DNA from: Chitinophagaceae bacterium PMP191F
GTDB taxonomy: Bacteria; Bacteroidota; Bacteroidia; Chitinophagales; Chitinophagaceae
NCBI GenBank assembly: GCA_001302245.1
Contig: LGYU01000001.1
Span: forward strand, 205,183-269,182
DNA: 64,000 nucleotides
Direction: 5' to 3'
This document shows, one piece after another, positions 61,583-64,000 of this stretch (positions within the stretch are counted from its first letter, which is position 1; every line of letters starts with the position of its first letter). The notes beneath the pieces are model-generated. The model made no database searches and was not told where the DNA came from. It saw only the letters and a program-made list of their open reading frames with translations. The position numbers and the translations under genes were made by a program.

Positions 61583-62767
61583 TTAATCTGCAATAATGAT
61601 TTTCTTACCTTCTGTTCTGAAGTGTACTTTACTAAGCTCCAGTATTTTTAATACTTCTGTAATACTGCTGTTGCGGGAGATCTTACCACCGAACTGGCGA
61701 TTGGGAATATTCCCTTCATAGGTAACATCCACATCGTACCATCTTGCCACCTGCCGCATTACAGCACTGATACTGGCGCGGTTAAACTGGAAGTAGCCGG
61801 TTTTCCAGGCAATCACTTCTTCCGTATTTACATTGTTCACCACATTTAAATTACCTGTAGGTTCCAGGCGTGCCTGCTGACCAGGTTCAAGGATCACTGC
61901 CTTATACCTGCTGTGTACCTGTACTTTTCCTTCCAGCAGGGTGGTATTGATGCTTTGCTCGTCGGTATAGGCATTGATGTTGAAATGGGTGCCTAATACC
62001 TCTACCTGCATATTGCCTGTAGTAACGATAAAAGGTATTTTTTTACCATTGCGCACACGATGCGCTACTTCAAAATAGGCTTCGCCGGTAACAGATATGT
62101 TCCTGGCACTATCACCAAACTCAGCAGGATACCTGATGGATGATGCTGCATTGAGCCATACCCTGGTTCCATCTTCCAGCACCAGCATATACTGTCCGCC
62201 GCGTGGGGTGCTTAATGTGTGATACAATGCAGTAGCAGTAGCATTGTTGTATGTTGGCAGATGCGTATAGTTCAGTCTGCCATCCTGGTTGATAACCTGT
62301 ATTGCGCCCTGCCTGGTCAATGCGCCGTTATTAGCAGAATCCAGTGTGATGGCAGATCCATTGGGTAACGTAAGGATGGCCTTGTTACTGCCCGGCAGAA
62401 TGACCGTTGCATTGTTTTGCGATATGGATGCTGTTTTTTTGGGGCGTTGGTTACCAGCCAGGAACCACCAGCCCGCAGTAAGCAATAATAACAGTGATGC
62501 TGCGGCGGCCATCCACCGGTACCTGTGTTTCTGCACAGGTATTACCGGCGCCTGCCGGTGTTGCAGAATGGTTGTCAGCATCTGCTCGCTGGAAGCAGGT
62601 GTAAAAAAAGGCGCATTGCCTGCAATAGACTCCCATACCTGCCTGAGTTCTTTTTCGGCAGTATCATCTTTCAGTAACTGCTGTAATATTTCTAAGTCTT
62701 CGGCACTGGCTGTATGATTATGCAGCCGCTGCAACAGATCGCGGAATTTTGTATTTGCTGTATCCAT
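61583..62767 (-). CDS. FecR-family anti-sigma factor (GH16 locus)
   Basis: N-terminal sigma-binding region (about 1-85), TM helix at about 90-107 (WMAAAASLLLLLTAGWWFLA), FecR domain (about 175-285) with LVLEDGTRVWLNAASSIRY and VTGEAYFEVAHRVRNGK, and a C-terminal STN-like DUF4974 region (FNRASISAVMRQVARWYDVDV). It lies between the sigma gene (117 nt upstream) and the STN-SusC gene. I start at MDTANTK; an ATG five codons upstream is possible. Confidence 0.92.
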   Translation of the reverse strand: MDTANTKFRDLLQRLHNHTASAEDLEILQQLLKDDTAEKELRQVWESIAGNAPFFTPASSEQMLTTILQHRQAPVIPVQKHRYRWMAAAASLLLLLTAGWWFLAGNQRPKKTASISQNNATVILPGSNKAILTLPNGSAITLDSANNGALTRQGAIQVINQDGRLNYTHLPTYNNATATALYHTLSTPRGGQYMLVLEDGTRVWLNAASSIRYPAEFGDSARNISVTGEAYFEVAHRVRNGKKIPFIVTTGNMQVEVLGTHFNINAYTDEQSINTTLLEGKVQVHSRYKAVILEPGQQARLEPTGNLNVVNNVNTEEVIAWKTGYFQFNRASISAVMRQVARWYDVDVTYEGNIPNRQFGGKISRNSSITEVLKILELSKVHFRTEGKKIIIAD

Positions 62768-62884
62768 ATATATCCACAACAATGATAGTCAGTAAATAAG
62801 CTGTGTTCCGGCAGTAATTCATAGCTGCTTCCGTGTAAAGACACAGGTTTTTGAAAAAAGGGGGTAGTGAATAAAAGATTTTTT

Positions 62885-63505
62885 TTAAAACCAGGTGATG
62901 CACAGTACCCACAGGAAGAGTGAGCGTTTGCTGATATACCGTGCAATAGAGTCTGCCGCATTGCGGAGATAGGATTTAACCGTTTCGCGTGAAATATTCA
63001 GTTCACTGGCTATTTCCCTGTACTTCAGGTGATGAAAGCGGCTGAGTATAAAAACTTTTTTCTGTTGGGCAGGCAGGTTCCTGATAGCTTGTTCCAGCAC
63101 CGCATACGATGGTGTTTCAGCAGGAGCCATATCAGTAGCAGTATCTGTTGCGTGTTCTTTTTGCCACTGTTTCTGTAAAGCACGTTCGCGTACTATTTTA
63201 CGCAACGTGTTCAGTGCATGATTTTTAGAAACGATGAACAGCCATGCCTTGAAATTATTGACGGTGGCAAGTGATTGCCTGTCGGTCCATATTTTTAAAA
63301 AGGTATCCTGCACAATTTCCTCTGCCAGTTCACGGGAGGCTGTAAGCTGAAAAATATAGGTACCCAATGCCTGGTGATGACAGTAGTATAGTTGGCGAAA
63401 AGCAGCTTCGTTGCCTTCTGCTATCTGTACAAGCAATTGTTTTTCAGTATCGGGTGTGTGTGCAAGCAATGCGAACAGTTGATCGTTATATCGCAATATA
63501 AGCAA
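62885..63505 (-). CDS. ECF-type sigma factor (GH16 locus)
   Basis: Region 2 is at about residues 30-100 (AAFRQLYYCHHQALGTYIFQL, ELAEEIVQDTFLKIWTDRQS, FKAWLFIVSKNHALNTLRKI in parts) and region 4 at about 135-190 (NLPAQQKKVFILSRFHHLKY, REIASELNISRETVKSYLRNA in parts). The C-terminus is a hydrophobic tail (LFLWVLCITWF). It should drive the SusC-SusD-oxidoreductase-GH16 genes downstream, under FecR control. The region upstream holds the GTAC repeat array. Confidence 0.92.
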   Translation of the reverse strand: MLILRYNDQLFALLAHTPDTEKQLLVQIAEGNEAAFRQLYYCHHQALGTYIFQLTASRELAEEIVQDTFLKIWTDRQSLATVNNFKAWLFIVSKNHALNTLRKIVRERALQKQWQKEHATDTATDMAPAETPSYAVLEQAIRNLPAQQKKVFILSRFHHLKYREIASELNISRETVKSYLRNAADSIARYISKRSLFLWVLCITWF

Positions 63506-63539
63506 TTGGTGGTAATGTTGAATACGAAATGCTGAACGG

Positions 63540-63680
63540 GTTACAGGTTATAAGTTGCAGATTTTAAGTAATGCAGAACGCTGAACGCTTAATGCGGAGT
63601 GGCAGGAATACAAGCCCGGAAGCAAGAACTCTGAAGAAGCTGTGAGCTATGAGCTTCGGGCTGCTAGCAAGATACAGGTT
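63540..63680. repeat. repetitive spacer upstream of the last sigma gene
   Basis: Contains words like CAGGTTATAAGTTGCAG, TGCAGAACGCTGAACGC and GAGCTATGAGCTTCGGGCTG, the same kind of phrase as in the other repetitive gaps. From 63681 to the window end no gene is seen apart from the repeat array described separately. Confidence 0.5.
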
Positions 63681-63825
63681 ACGGCTTAGCGTGCATCTTC
63701 TTCGGACTTTTTCTTAACCGTCAAAGCATTCAACCATTTTCAAATTCTCTTTTGCCGTTTTTGCCGGAAATGCCGTTTTGTGTTTCTTTAAACTTTTGAC
63801 TTTAAACATTCCTGCTGCCCCCTGG

Positions 63826-63904
63826 TTCGTACCTGGCAGGTATTTCGTTCGTACTTTCTTCGTACCATCTCCGGTATTAAAGCGTACAAAATAAGGGTCT
63901 GTAC
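63826..63904. promoter_or_regulatory. phased array of TTCGTAC-type repeats
   Basis: TTCGTAC occurs at 63826, 63848 and 63859, AGCGTAC at 63881 and TCTGTAC at 63898. The GTAC cores start at 63829, 63851, 63862, 63884 and 63901, so the first four are spaced 22, 11 and 22 nt, near multiples of one helical turn. It lies about 320-400 nt upstream of the minus-strand sigma gene; the other neighbour is outside the window. An operator array or a spacer repeat are both possible. Confidence 0.4.
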
Positions 63905-64000
63905 CTTAGAATAAGCAGAGAAAGATACTGGTTGGATACAAGGAAAAGGGGGAGTTGTTAAAAGCGTTGTAACAGGGAGTGTATACGCAAAGGGATTTTA

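Overview
The window is a chromosomal segment of a Bacteroidota bacterium, most likely a member of the family Chitinophagaceae. The evidence is three SusC/SusD outer-membrane uptake pairs each preceded by an ECF sigma factor and a FecR-type anti-sigma factor, a type IX secretion (T9SS) tail on a glycanase, LytTR and seven-TM/AraC regulators, little use of Shine-Dalgarno sites, and -7 elements of the TAnnTTTG type. Genus is not decided here. No tRNA, rRNA, CRISPR array, transposase or phage gene was seen.

Layout. Positions 1-16995 are mostly core functions: the tail of a ClC chloride channel, a DUF389 membrane protein, lpxB, surE, a cupin, a lone atpG, scpB with a long acidic tail, lysA, a thioredoxin-like protein, a histone-H1-like Lys/Ala protein, a DUF4442 protein, a metallo-beta-lactamase/beta-CASP nuclease, and a divergent phosphorelay cluster (LytTR regulator, HPt protein, hybrid kinase). 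Positions 17745-24707 hold the first sigma-FecR-SusC-SusD operon, enclosed by an inverted pair of about 62 nt intergenic repeats. Positions 25133-30599 hold FkbM methyltransferase, sorbosone dehydrogenase-like, FUSC and fasciclin genes.

Positions 30809-37142 (minus strand) hold a GH43 glycosidase and, upstream of it, a compact cassette: ECF sigma, membrane anti-sigma-like protein with an extracytoplasmic TPR-like domain, a small unknown protein, and a large TPR-CHAT protein with an intact His/Cys pair. This is the most interesting locus. Its parts resemble the protease/sigma arrangement of type III-E CRISPR (Csx29, Csx30, RpoE), but there is no CRISPR and the predicted topology puts the protease in the periplasm. 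Two small unknown genes and rmuC follow.

Positions 40091-47985 hold the second sigma-FecR-SusC-SusD operon, ending in a glycerophosphodiesterase; its SusC lacks the STN signalling domain. An AraC-type membrane regulator and a small secreted protein come next. Positions 50253-63505 (minus strand) are a polysaccharide utilisation locus: sigma, FecR, STN-SusC, SusD, a FAD oxidoreductase with a golvesin-like C-terminal domain, and a 1359-residue multi-domain GH16 glucanase carrying a T9SS tail. The likely substrate is a beta-glucan such as laminarin (inference from GH16).

Intergenic DNA is unusual. Several gaps are filled by recurring short words in both orientations, there are two kinds of palindromic REP-like elements, and the right edge has a helically phased array of GTAC-cored repeats in front of the last sigma gene.
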